Shown one piece after another: positions 6,555 to 13,924 of a stretch of DNA of 34,817 nt. Both the position numbers and the translations under genes were made by a program. The notes beneath the pieces are model-generated. The model saw nothing but the letters and a program-made list of their open reading frames with translations, had not been told where the DNA came from and did no database searches. Each line of letters opens with the position of its first letter. Positions within the stretch are counted from its first letter, which is position 1. The DNA comes from Methylotenera_A sp049687015 (GTDB lineage: Bacteria > Pseudomonadota > Gammaproteobacteria > Burkholderiales > Methylophilaceae): contig JBAVIP010000017.1 of the NCBI GenBank assembly GCA_049687015.1, forward strand, positions 1 through 34,817, given 5' to 3'.

Positions 6555-8627
6555 CTAATCTCTTACCCACAAGTTGTCTAATTGGGTTTCACTATGCGGC
6601 ACCTCTGATAACGGCAATACCGGCTTACCTTTTAGATGCCGCGCGCAGACAGCCAGCATATCGATTATCACCACCCACAACACTGCGACAAAAAACATGG
6701 TTAAATAGGCATCCAGATGCTGGTTGAATATCAGCTGCGGTGCAACAGCCGCCTTGTCGACAGGCAGTACTCCACTCGCAAGTTTGGCACTCAAATCATT
6801 GGCAGCAGCAAAAAAGCCTACACGAATATCATCACTGAATATTTTTTGCCACGCGGCAGTGGTGGTAATGATAACCAGCCAAGCCAGCGGCAGCCCAGTT
6901 ACCCATGCAAATTTCAATTTGCCCGATTTCACCAAAATTCCCGTTGCTACACATAAGGCAATGGCGGCGAGCATTTGGTTCGCAATACCAAACAGCGGCC
7001 ACAGAATATTTACACCGCCATTGGGGTCAATCACGCCGATATACAAGAAGTAACCCCAGCCAGCCACCACAATGGCACTGGTAAATATCACGGAAGGCAT
7101 ATAGGAAGTTTCACCCAGTTTTTTATTGAAATTACCCAGCATATCCTGCAGCATAAAGCGGCCGACGCGTGTGCCGGCATCAAGCGTCGTTAAGATAAAA
7201 ATCGCCTCAAACATGATGGCAAAGTGATACCACAGCGCCAATAAACTCTTACCAAATGCACTGCCAAATATGCTCGCCATGCCCACTGCCAGGCTAGGCG
7301 CGCCGCCGGTGCGGGCAAACAGGCTACTCTCGCCCATGTCTTTAGCAAGTTGCTGCATTTGCTCGACTGTCACCGCAAAACCCCAGCTATTGATTTTAGC
7401 CACTGCGTCTATCGCCTCTTTACCCACCACGCCGGCAGGGCTGTTGATGGCAAAGAATACGCCAGGTTCTAGCACTGTAGCGGCTATCATGGCCATGATC
7501 GCAACGAAAGATTCCAGCAACATCGCGCCGTAACCTATCATGCGAATGTCGCGCTCATTCATGAGTAATTTTGGCGTGGTGCCCGAAGAAATCAGCGCAT
7601 GGAAGCCTGAAATCGCACCGCAGGCAATGGTGATAAACACGAACGGAAACAGCTTGCCTCCAAAAATCGGCCCGGAACCATCGGTAAATTGTGTGAGGGC
7701 AGGCATGTGAATGTCCGGACGCAAAATCACAATGGCAATCGCCAGCAGCAATACCGTGCCCAGCTTCATAAAGGTAGATAAATAATCACGCGGCGCGAGC
7801 AGCAACCACACTGGCAGCACCGCCGCCGCGAAGCCGTACACAATAATCGCGTAAGCCAAGGGTAAGCCTTCGTGATCGAAAAATACGCGTAGAGCCTCGT
7901 TGTGATCTACCCAGCCACCCGCCAAAACTGAAAACAGTAACAAAGACACACCGATAGCAGAAGCTTCCAACACACGGCCAGGGCGAATATTGCGCATATA
8001 AAGCCCGATAAACATTGCAATCGGAATAGTCGCAGCCACAGTAGAAGTGGCCCACGGGCTGTGTTTCATGGCGTTCACAACGACTAGCCCCAGCACAGCG
8101 ATGAGGATAATCATAATCATAAACGTGCCTACCAGGGCAGCCGTTCCGCCAATCACACCAATTTCATCGCGCGCCATTTGCCCCAAGCTGCGGCCATCAC
8201 GACGCATAGAGAAGAACAGCGTCACCATATCTTGCACTGCACCGCCCAGCACCGCACCGATTAGAATCCACAAGGTACCTGGCAAATAACCGAACTGGGC
8301 TGCCAAAGTCGGCCCTACCAACGGCCCAGGCCCTGCAATCGCAGCAAAATGATGCCCAAATACGATCCATTTATTGGTGGGAACATAATCGCGCCCATTG
8401 TCCAACCGCTCAGCAGGCGTGGCGCGCGTTTCATCGATCACCAATACTTTTGCGGCGATCCAGGCCGCATAAAAGCGATACGCAATAGCGTAAATACATA
8501 CCGCAGCGGTAATCAGCCACAGTGCGTTAATGCTCTCACCACGGTTGAGCGCGATGGTACTTAAAGCAAAAGCGCCTAATAGCGCGACCGCAAACCAAAT
8601 CATTAATTTGAGATTTTTATTCATCAT
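6555..8627 (-). CDS. cstA: carbon starvation protein CstA, peptide/pyruvate transporter family
   Basis: An inner-membrane transporter of the CstA/BtsT family. In E. coli CstA takes up peptides and pyruvate during starvation and BtsT is a pyruvate-proton symporter. The 690 residues form about 16-18 hydrophobic segments. Family marks include GRDYVPTNKWIVFGHHFAAIAGPGPLVGP near residue 80, GAVQDM, GFHALISSGTTPK, and FGIANQMLAAIAL near the C-terminus. Length lies close to the roughly 700-716 residues of the E. coli relatives. Two ATG codons are adjacent (8627 and 8624), with no clear Shine-Dalgarno sequence before either. The upstream gap contains repeated TGAATAAAT motifs that may be operator sites. 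The substrate (pyruvate or peptides) cannot be told from sequence. Confidence 0.95.
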   Translation of the reverse strand: MMNKNLKLMIWFAVALLGAFALSTIALNRGESINALWLITAAVCIYAIAYRFYAAWIAAKVLVIDETRATPAERLDNGRDYVPTNKWIVFGHHFAAIAGPGPLVGPTLAAQFGYLPGTLWILIGAVLGGAVQDMVTLFFSMRRDGRSLGQMARDEIGVIGGTAALVGTFMIMIILIAVLGLVVVNAMKHSPWATSTVAATIPIAMFIGLYMRNIRPGRVLEASAIGVSLLLFSVLAGGWVDHNEALRVFFDHEGLPLAYAIIVYGFAAAVLPVWLLLAPRDYLSTFMKLGTVLLLAIAIVILRPDIHMPALTQFTDGSGPIFGGKLFPFVFITIACGAISGFHALISSGTTPKLLMNERDIRMIGYGAMLLESFVAIMAMIAATVLEPGVFFAINSPAGVVGKEAIDAVAKINSWGFAVTVEQMQQLAKDMGESSLFARTGGAPSLAVGMASIFGSAFGKSLLALWYHFAIMFEAIFILTTLDAGTRVGRFMLQDMLGNFNKKLGETSYMPSVIFTSAIVVAGWGYFLYIGVIDPNGGVNILWPLFGIANQMLAAIALCVATGILVKSGKLKFAWVTGLPLAWLVIITTTAAWQKIFSDDIRVGFFAAANDLSAKLASGVLPVDKAAVAPQLIFNQHLDAYLTMFFVAVLWVVIIDMLAVCARHLKGKPVLPLSEVPHSETQLDNLWVRD

Positions 8628-8641
8628 GTGTGTAATTAACT

Positions 8642-8697
8642 ATTTATTCAGTAAGTATAAATCAGCTTGAGCCGTAGTGAATAAATGCTGAATAAAT
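8642..8697. repeat. three-copy TGAATAAAT motif upstream of cstA
   Basis: TGAATAAAT occurs at 8678-8686 and again at 8689-8697, an 11-base direct repeat. A third copy lies inverted at 8642-8650, so ATTTATTCAG (8642-8651) and CTGAATAAAT (8688-8697) form a perfect 10-base inverted repeat with a 36-base spacer. The cluster lies 15-70 bases before the cstA start and resembles response-regulator half-sites on one helical face. A 12-base palindrome AATTGCGCAATT follows at 8703-8714. Confidence 0.5.
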
Positions 8698-8784
8698 TAA
8701 GTAATTGCGCAATTCAATTTTGGTACAATAACGGACTAAATTATAGCGCCAGCCTTAGTTCTGGCCACAATAGCAAAACAAAAT

Positions 8785-10362
8785 ATGACAACCAATAAAG
8801 TCGGCCGAAACGACCCATGCCCTTGTGGCAGCGGCAAAAAATACAAGCATTGCTGCGAGCAAACCGGCACGATTCCTACGCCAAAACAATCCGCACCGGC
8901 TGGTTTTTCGGTACCCCATGCGCTGCAAGCAGCGATGGCGCATCACCAATCTGGCAATTTACCGCAAGCCGAGGCACTTTATAAGCAAGTGCTGCAAGCC
9001 ATGCCCAATCAGCCAGATGCCCTGCATTTGTTAGGCTTAATTGCCAAACAAAAAGGCGACCTTAAAACCGCCAGCCAGCTCATGCGCAAAGCATTGAACT
9101 TTAACCCGAATTATGTCGAGGCTTATGTTAATTTGGGCGCAACTTTGCAGGAGCAAAACAGCATAATTGAAGCCGCCGATTGCTACCGCAAAGCACTCGC
9201 GCTCAGGCCCAGTTATGCAGAAGTGCATAGCAACTTGGGCGTGGTTTTAAAAGCGCAGGACAATATGCACGAAGCAGCGACAAGCTTTGTACGGGCGATT
9301 GAACTAAAGCCTGATTTTGCCGAGGCTTTCGCTAATCTGGACGCGCTATTAAAAGAAATGAGCGAACCCGCAGAGGCGCTTGTATATTATCGCAAAGTGC
9401 TGGCCATTTCGCCCAGCAATATTGCCGCGCAGCAAGGCGCATACTTGGCACTAAGCCGCACCGTACCTGAATGGCATGTGCCGATGATGAACGAGCAACA
9501 TCGCAACCAGGCCTATTTTGATGCGCTTAAATCGGCAATCACACCCGATTCAACCGTGTTTGAAATCGGCACTGGCTCCGGCTTGTTGGCCATGATGGCG
9601 GCCAAACTCGGTGCCAAACAAGTCACCACTTGCGAAGCCGTGCCGCTGATTGCGGAAACCGCACAGCAAATTGTGAAAGACAACCAGTTTGAGAAAATAG
9701 TTAAGGTGATTGCAAAAAAATCCATCGGTGTAGAAGTTGGCTCAGAAAAAGATATGCCCCAGCAGGCGGATATTTTGGTCTCAGAGATATTTTCTAGCGA
9801 GTTATTAGGCGAGCATGTATTGCCAAGTTTAGAAGACGCCAAACGCCGCCTGTTGAAACCGCAAGGGCAAGTGATTCCCGCAGCTGGCAGCATTATGATT
9901 GCGCCGTTTACCGGCGACAACATCAGGCGAAATTTAATGGTGGATAATTCGTTCGGATTTAACTTGCAACACTTCAACACCATCGTTTCAAAAAAACGCA
10001 TGATCGCCAGAAACGACTTGAATATTGAGTTATTGAGCGACGGCATAGAAGCGTTTAGCTTTGATTTTGAAGGTGAATCATACTTTCCCGCCCAAAGCAA
10101 AACTTTGCATATTCCAGTCAAATCAGCTGGGCCCTGCTATGGCCTTGTGCAATGGATGCGGCTTGACATGACAAGTGATAAAAAAGTTGTGTTCGAGAAC
10201 CATCCATCGCAAACATCCAAAGTATCCAACTGGCAACAATGCGCCTATTTATTTGATGCGCCGATTGACGTTAAAGCGGGGCAAGTTGTCGTAGTAAATG
10301 CCGCACATAACCGCGCTGCGCCTTGGTTTTGGCTTGATAGAGTTGAACCAACCAACAGTTAG
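8785..10362 (+). CDS. SEC-C / TPR / PRMT-like methyltransferase fusion protein
   Basis: A 525-residue soluble protein with three parts. Residues 7-25 are a SEC-C zinc motif (C12, C14, C23, C24), as at the tail of SecA. Residues 45-215 hold about five 34-residue TPR units, a protein-binding scaffold. Residues 225-525 are a Rossmann methyltransferase of protein arginine methyltransferase type: motif I EIGTGSG at 260-266, a double-E loop SEIFSSELLGE at 333-343, and a beta-barrel half with NW (482-483) where classical PRMTs have THW. TPR plus PRMT is the architecture of animal PRMT9-like proteins, so protein arginine methylation is plausible but unproven. There is no clear Shine-Dalgarno sequence. 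It is divergent from cstA, with a weak promoter candidate near 8720-8746. The stop lies 17 bases before the next gene. Confidence 0.85.
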   Translation: MTTNKVGRNDPCPCGSGKKYKHCCEQTGTIPTPKQSAPAGFSVPHALQAAMAHHQSGNLPQAEALYKQVLQAMPNQPDALHLLGLIAKQKGDLKTASQLMRKALNFNPNYVEAYVNLGATLQEQNSIIEAADCYRKALALRPSYAEVHSNLGVVLKAQDNMHEAATSFVRAIELKPDFAEAFANLDALLKEMSEPAEALVYYRKVLAISPSNIAAQQGAYLALSRTVPEWHVPMMNEQHRNQAYFDALKSAITPDSTVFEIGTGSGLLAMMAAKLGAKQVTTCEAVPLIAETAQQIVKDNQFEKIVKVIAKKSIGVEVGSEKDMPQQADILVSEIFSSELLGEHVLPSLEDAKRRLLKPQGQVIPAAGSIMIAPFTGDNIRRNLMVDNSFGFNLQHFNTIVSKKRMIARNDLNIELLSDGIEAFSFDFEGESYFPAQSKTLHIPVKSAGPCYGLVQWMRLDMTSDKKVVFENHPSQTSKVSNWQQCAYLFDAPIDVKAGQVVVVNAAHNRAAPWFWLDRVEPTNS

Positions 10363-10379
10363 TATTATTGGAGTTTTCT

Positions 10380-11207
10380 ATGAATGACGATACTGACAAC
10401 ACAGAAGAAAACAAACTACCTGAAGATGGAAAGGTTGCTAAAATATCGCGTGGGGCACTACAGATAGCTGGTGGAGCTGTGCCTTTTGCAGGCGGAATAC
10501 TCTCTGCAATAGCTGGCGCTTGGTCAGAAAACGAACAAGAAAAGGTAAATCGTTTCTTCGAACACTGGGTTCGGATGCTGGAAGATGAGCTTAAGGAAAA
10601 AGAAGAAACAATTATAGAAATAATGGCTCGCCTTGATCTTCAAGATAAAGCTATATCAGAACGAGTCGAAAGTAAAGAATACCAGTCACTAGTGAAAAAA
10701 ACTTTTAGAGAGTGGTCAGGTGCTGAAAGCGAAGAGAAGCGAGTTTACATAAGAAATATTCTTGCCAATGCCGCCGCTTCTCAAGTTTCAAGTGATGATG
10801 TGATTCGTTTATATATTGATTGGATAAACCAATATTCAGAAATGCATTTCCAAGTAATTGGTGCAATCTACAATAGCAATGGTATAACTCGTGGTCAGGT
10901 TTGGAAAAAAATTGGGAAAGATACTGCTCGTGAAGATTCAGCAGATGCTGATTTATACAAACTATTATTTCGTGACCTAAGCACTGGTGGCATTATTCGC
11001 CAGCACAGAGAAACTGATTACTATGGAAATTTTATTGCAAAACAACCAGATCGTCGCCCCGCCGGTAGCGGACCAAAACCTGCCGTTTCCGCCTTTGATG
11101 AAAAAGAAGGATACGACCTAACCGAACTAGGACAACAATTTATTCACTACGCCATGTCAGATTTACCTCTAAGAATTAAGTTTGATAATACAACTGAAGG
11201 CTCTTAG
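10380..11207 (+). CDS. AT-rich gene of unknown function with membrane-like helix and winged-helix-like end
   Basis: I do not recognise this 275-residue protein as a named family. The start at 10380 is chosen over an in-frame ATG 12 bases earlier because GGAG lies 7 bases before it. After a charged N-terminus, residues 25-46 form a Gly/Ala-rich hydrophobic stretch (GGAVPFAGGILSAIAG), followed by a charged helical region with coiled-coil character to about 110. The C-terminal half reads like a winged helix: SNGITRGQVWKKIG, LYKLLFRDLSTGGIIRQ, then LTELGQQFIHYAM. About ten of its isoleucines use ATA and arginines often use AGA, codons much rarer in neighbouring genes, and it is visibly AT-rich, so recent acquisition is likely. 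It overlaps the convergent radC stop by 4 bases. A defence or stress effector is a guess only. Confidence 0.85.
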   Translation: MNDDTDNTEENKLPEDGKVAKISRGALQIAGGAVPFAGGILSAIAGAWSENEQEKVNRFFEHWVRMLEDELKEKEETIIEIMARLDLQDKAISERVESKEYQSLVKKTFREWSGAESEEKRVYIRNILANAAASQVSSDDVIRLYIDWINQYSEMHFQVIGAIYNSNGITRGQVWKKIGKDTAREDSADADLYKLLFRDLSTGGIIRQHRETDYYGNFIAKQPDRRPAGSGPKPAVSAFDEKEGYDLTELGQQFIHYAMSDLPLRIKFDNTTEGS

Positions 11208-11878
11208 AGTAATCCACGTTCTGAAAACGACAGCGTATTATTCCCCGCCACAATAAAATGATCCAACACCCGCACATCGACTAGCCCAAGCGCTTGTTTT
11301 AATTCTTTAGTCAGTAACTCATCCGCTTGGCTTTGTTTCGCAACACCAGAGGGATGATTATGCGCAAAAATGACCGAAGCAGCGTTATGATGCAAGACGC
11401 GTTTCACCACCTCGCGCGGGTACACGCTAGTTTGTGTGAGCGTGCCGCTAAACATTTCCTCAGTCGCAACCAAATGATTTTGGGTATCTAAAAACAACAC
11501 CATAAATACTTCACGTGTTAATCCGCCAAGCTTTAATACCAAGTAATCACGCACTTGTTGCGGCGATTTAAATACATCGCGTTGCTGCAATTGCTCATTT
11601 AGCGCACGACGACTCATTTCAAATATCGCCTGTAACTGTACGTATTTGCTGGTGCCTATGCCGTGCACTTGGCTAAGCTCATGCTCAGTAGCGGCGAAAA
11701 TGCCGTTAAGACTACCGAATTGCGTGAGTAAATCGCGTGCTAAATCGACAGCGCTTTTACCTGTGACACCTACGCGTAAAAATATGGCAAGCAACTCTGC
11801 ATCAGACAATGCTTCTGCACCAAGTTCTATTAATTTTTCACGTGGCCGCTCTGCGGCTGGCCAATCCGTTATAGCCAT
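11204..11878 (-). CDS. radC: RadC family JAMM-domain protein
   Basis: A 224-residue protein with a helix-hairpin-helix region (about 50-80, with VHGIGTSKY) and a JAB1/MPN metalloprotease-like domain. The JAMM zinc site is complete: the upstream glutamate near 140, H173-N-H175-P-S-G178 and D186. The old link to DNA repair has been withdrawn for E. coli RadC, and the true role is unknown. Length is normal for the family. It is convergent with and overlaps the AT-rich gene by 4 bases. A close radC-coaBC-dut-rpmB-rpmG grouping is common in proteobacteria and is recognisable here despite inserted genes. Confidence 0.96.
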   Translation of the reverse strand: MAITDWPAAERPREKLIELGAEALSDAELLAIFLRVGVTGKSAVDLARDLLTQFGSLNGIFAATEHELSQVHGIGTSKYVQLQAIFEMSRRALNEQLQQRDVFKSPQQVRDYLVLKLGGLTREVFMVLFLDTQNHLVATEEMFSGTLTQTSVYPREVVKRVLHHNAASVIFAHNHPSGVAKQSQADELLTKELKQALGLVDVRVLDHFIVAGNNTLSFSERGLL

Positions 11879-11891
11879 ATATAGTCCGCCA

Positions 11892-12656
11892 TTATTTCAC
11901 CCACCCAATCTCATAAGCTGTCTTTGTGCCAATCAGCGTTTGTGCCAGGCTTTTCGGTATCTCGGCCTGCGTTTCACTCATTGGTACACGACCACCCATC
12001 AGTTCGGCGAAATCTTGCGGGTAACGCGGCGATTTATCCGGTTCGGCAAAGCCATCCGGATATGCTGGCAACGTTGTTTCTAAATCGTATTTATCGGTCG
12101 CGGTTAAAGTGTGCAGCAACTCATGTGCGGTAATGACCAAATTTTGTTTGGCGTAGGCCTCGCTGCCAAACAAGTTCACGCGGCCCACGCGACCTTTATT
12201 TAAGGCAGTAGAGTGTGATAATGCTCGGGTTGTGGCTGGGTCATGATACAGCAAATACAGCCGAATATCAGGCTTAACATTGACTTTTGGGCTGTTGTTC
12301 CAGGCAAACCAGCGGAACTTCAAGCTCCAGATCATGGTGCTCAATATGCTACCACCATTAGGTGGCGCAGGCGGAACCTCGCCTACAATATCACCTAGCT
12401 GCACTTCTATTGGACGGGGCATGCCTAAGTTATAACGCGCGCCTTCCTCAGCAAAATACTCGGCCACGGGCTCAAAATCTTCGCGGGTGAGCGTTTTAAT
12501 ATAATTCGCAACCTCGCCGCTACCATCCGCGTTGACAGGATAAACCACGACATAAAAGTTGTGTTTCCAATCTAAAGCAGCTTTATCCAGCCAGGTTTGC
12601 TGAACAACTGTTGCTAAAATCAATAATAAAATAATAACTCTTAAATTTCGCCACAT
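11892..12656 (-). CDS. membrane-anchored protein with HELLH zinc-protease-like motif
   Basis: A 254-residue protein with an N-terminal hydrophobic segment (about residues 6-20) that is probably an uncleaved anchor or signal, leaving the rest in the periplasm. H178-E-L-L-H182 matches the HExxH zinc signature and is followed by TLTATDKYD, reminiscent of metallopeptidases in which a downstream acidic residue or histidine completes the site. Other conserved-looking parts are the YPVNADGS stretch and a C-terminal ELMGGRVPMS. I cannot place it in a named peptidase family. It lies between radC and coaBC, upstream of radC on the same strand with 13 bases between them, and is divergent from coaBC. A start at this ATG gives the hydrophobic N-terminus intact. 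Confidence 0.82.
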   Translation of the reverse strand: MWRNLRVIILLLILATVVQQTWLDKAALDWKHNFYVVVYPVNADGSGEVANYIKTLTREDFEPVAEYFAEEGARYNLGMPRPIEVQLGDIVGEVPPAPPNGGSILSTMIWSLKFRWFAWNNSPKVNVKPDIRLYLLYHDPATTRALSHSTALNKGRVGRVNLFGSEAYAKQNLVITAHELLHTLTATDKYDLETTLPAYPDGFAEPDKSPRYPQDFAELMGGRVPMSETQAEIPKSLAQTLIGTKTAYEIGWVK

Positions 12657-12693
12657 AAATTTGATAGGGTTCCAACCCTGTTTTCATATTAAA

Positions 12694-12708
12694 ATGTAAG
12701 CATTACAT
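12694..12708. promoter_or_regulatory. dyad in the radC-side/coaBC divergent promoter region
   Basis: ATGTAAGCATTACAT is a perfect 6-base inverted repeat around GCA, centred in the 79-base gap between the divergent HELLH gene and coaBC. AAATGTAAG recurs at about 12721-12729, next to the coaBC start. It could be an operator or part of the AT-rich promoter; no regulator is indicated. Confidence 0.3.
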
Positions 12709-12735
12709 AAATCACAGTAAAAATGTAAGTCAAAA

Positions 12736-13911
12736 ATGCGAAAAAACAGATCCATCGTATTAGGCATTACAGGCGGTATCGCAGCTTATAAGGCGGCTGA
12801 GCTCGCTCGCCTATTAGTTAAAGCCAACATAGAGGTCACCGTAGTAATGACCGAAGCCGCATGCCAGTTTATTACACCGGTTACCATGCAGGCATTGTCT
12901 GGAAAGCCCGTATTTATTGGCATGTGGGATGCCTCCATTCCTAATGGCATGCCCCACATCGAATTAAGCCGCGCAGCTGATGCGATTGTGATTGCGCCGG
13001 CCAGTGCCGATTTTATCGCCAAGCTGGTGCATGGACGTGCCGATGATTTGCTCTCGACGCTTTGTTTAGCCCGAGACTGCCCGCTGCTTGTCGCGCCCGC
13101 CATGAACAAACAAATGTGGGAGAGCCCCGCTACACAGCGCAATATCACACAACTCAAAGCGGATGGCATTAGCATTTTAGGGCCTGAAAGCGGTGAGCAA
13201 GCATGCGGAGAAGTAGGTTTAGGGCGCATGCTGGAAGCTGAAGACTTGCTTAATTTAATAGAAGCGCATTTTCAACCCAAGTTACTTTTAGGGAAAAGGG
13301 TCATGGTTACCGCAGGCGCAACGCTGGAGATGATAGATCCTGTGCGTGCTATCACCAATTTAAGCAGCGGGAAAATGGGTTATGCCATTGCGCAAGCGGC
13401 GCAAGAAATGGGTGCAGAAGTCACCTTGGTAAGTGGCGCAAGTGCACTTAAACCTCCGCTGGGGGTAAAAACCATTACCGCCACCAGTGCGGATGCCATG
13501 TATCAGGCAGTAATGGGGAATATTGTAAATCAGGATATTTTTATTGGTGTTGCTGCAGTGGCAGATTACAGCCCTACGAAAAAACACGAACAAAAAATCA
13601 AAAAAAATGAGTCGTCACTTACACTGCAACTCAAAAAAAATAAGGACATTCTGGCGGAAGTGGCTAGCTTGCCGAATGCGCCATTTTGCGTAGGCTTTGC
13701 CGCAGAAAGTGAAAACCTGCTGGAATATGCTGAAGCAAAACGCAAGACAAAAAAATTGCCGCTGATTGTAGCAAATTTAGCAACTGACGCGATGGGAAGC
13801 GACGAAAACCAAGTGACTTTGCTCGATGATGTTGGAGCACACCATCTGCCATGCGCCCCAAAAATTGAGATCGCCCACCTGTTGTTACAGCATGTAGCAA
13901 GCATGCTGTAA
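12736..13911 (+). CDS. coaBC: bifunctional phosphopantothenoylcysteine decarboxylase / phosphopantothenate-cysteine ligase
   Basis: A two-domain enzyme of coenzyme A synthesis. CoaB joins cysteine to 4'-phosphopantothenate using CTP, and CoaC decarboxylates the product with FMN. The CoaC half (1 to about 185) shows GGIAAYKA, the catalytic H74 in MPHIELSRAADAIVIAPAS, the PAMNKQMW substrate motif (121-128) and the ACGE cysteine C157. The CoaB half shows TAGATLEMIDPVRAITNLSSGKMG and the lysine-rich KIKKNE and KKNKDIL segments that bind CTP. Length (391) is normal. The stop lies inside a strong hairpin. In many proteobacteria dut follows directly; here a receptor gene on the other strand separates them. 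Confidence 0.97.
   Translation: MRKNRSIVLGITGGIAAYKAAELARLLVKANIEVTVVMTEAACQFITPVTMQALSGKPVFIGMWDASIPNGMPHIELSRAADAIVIAPASADFIAKLVHGRADDLLSTLCLARDCPLLVAPAMNKQMWESPATQRNITQLKADGISILGPESGEQACGEVGLGRMLEAEDLLNLIEAHFQPKLLLGKRVMVTAGATLEMIDPVRAITNLSSGKMGYAIAQAAQEMGAEVTLVSGASALKPPLGVKTITATSADAMYQAVMGNIVNQDIFIGVAAVADYSPTKKHEQKIKKNESSLTLQLKKNKDILAEVASLPNAPFCVGFAAESENLLEYAEAKRKTKKLPLIVANLATDAMGSDENQVTLLDDVGAHHLPCAPKIEIAHLLLQHVASML
13885..13911. terminator. 10-bp perfect hairpin at the end of coaBC
   Basis: TTACAGCATG (13885-13894) and CATGCTGTAA (13902-13911) are exact inverted repeats around a 7-base loop, covering the last nine codons of coaBC including its TAA. The convergent receptor gene ends at 13925, so the hairpin lies between two converging transcripts and would form in both RNAs. 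There is no T-run on either side, so it may protect mRNA ends or slow polymerase rather than act as a classical intrinsic terminator. Confidence 0.5.
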
Positions 13912-13924
13912 GTCCAGTTACAAA

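Noticed and set aside
9513..10121. A 202-codon minus-strand open frame opposite the PRMT-like gene
   Set aside because: It is antisense to a well-supported gene with clear motifs; its composition looks like a shadow.
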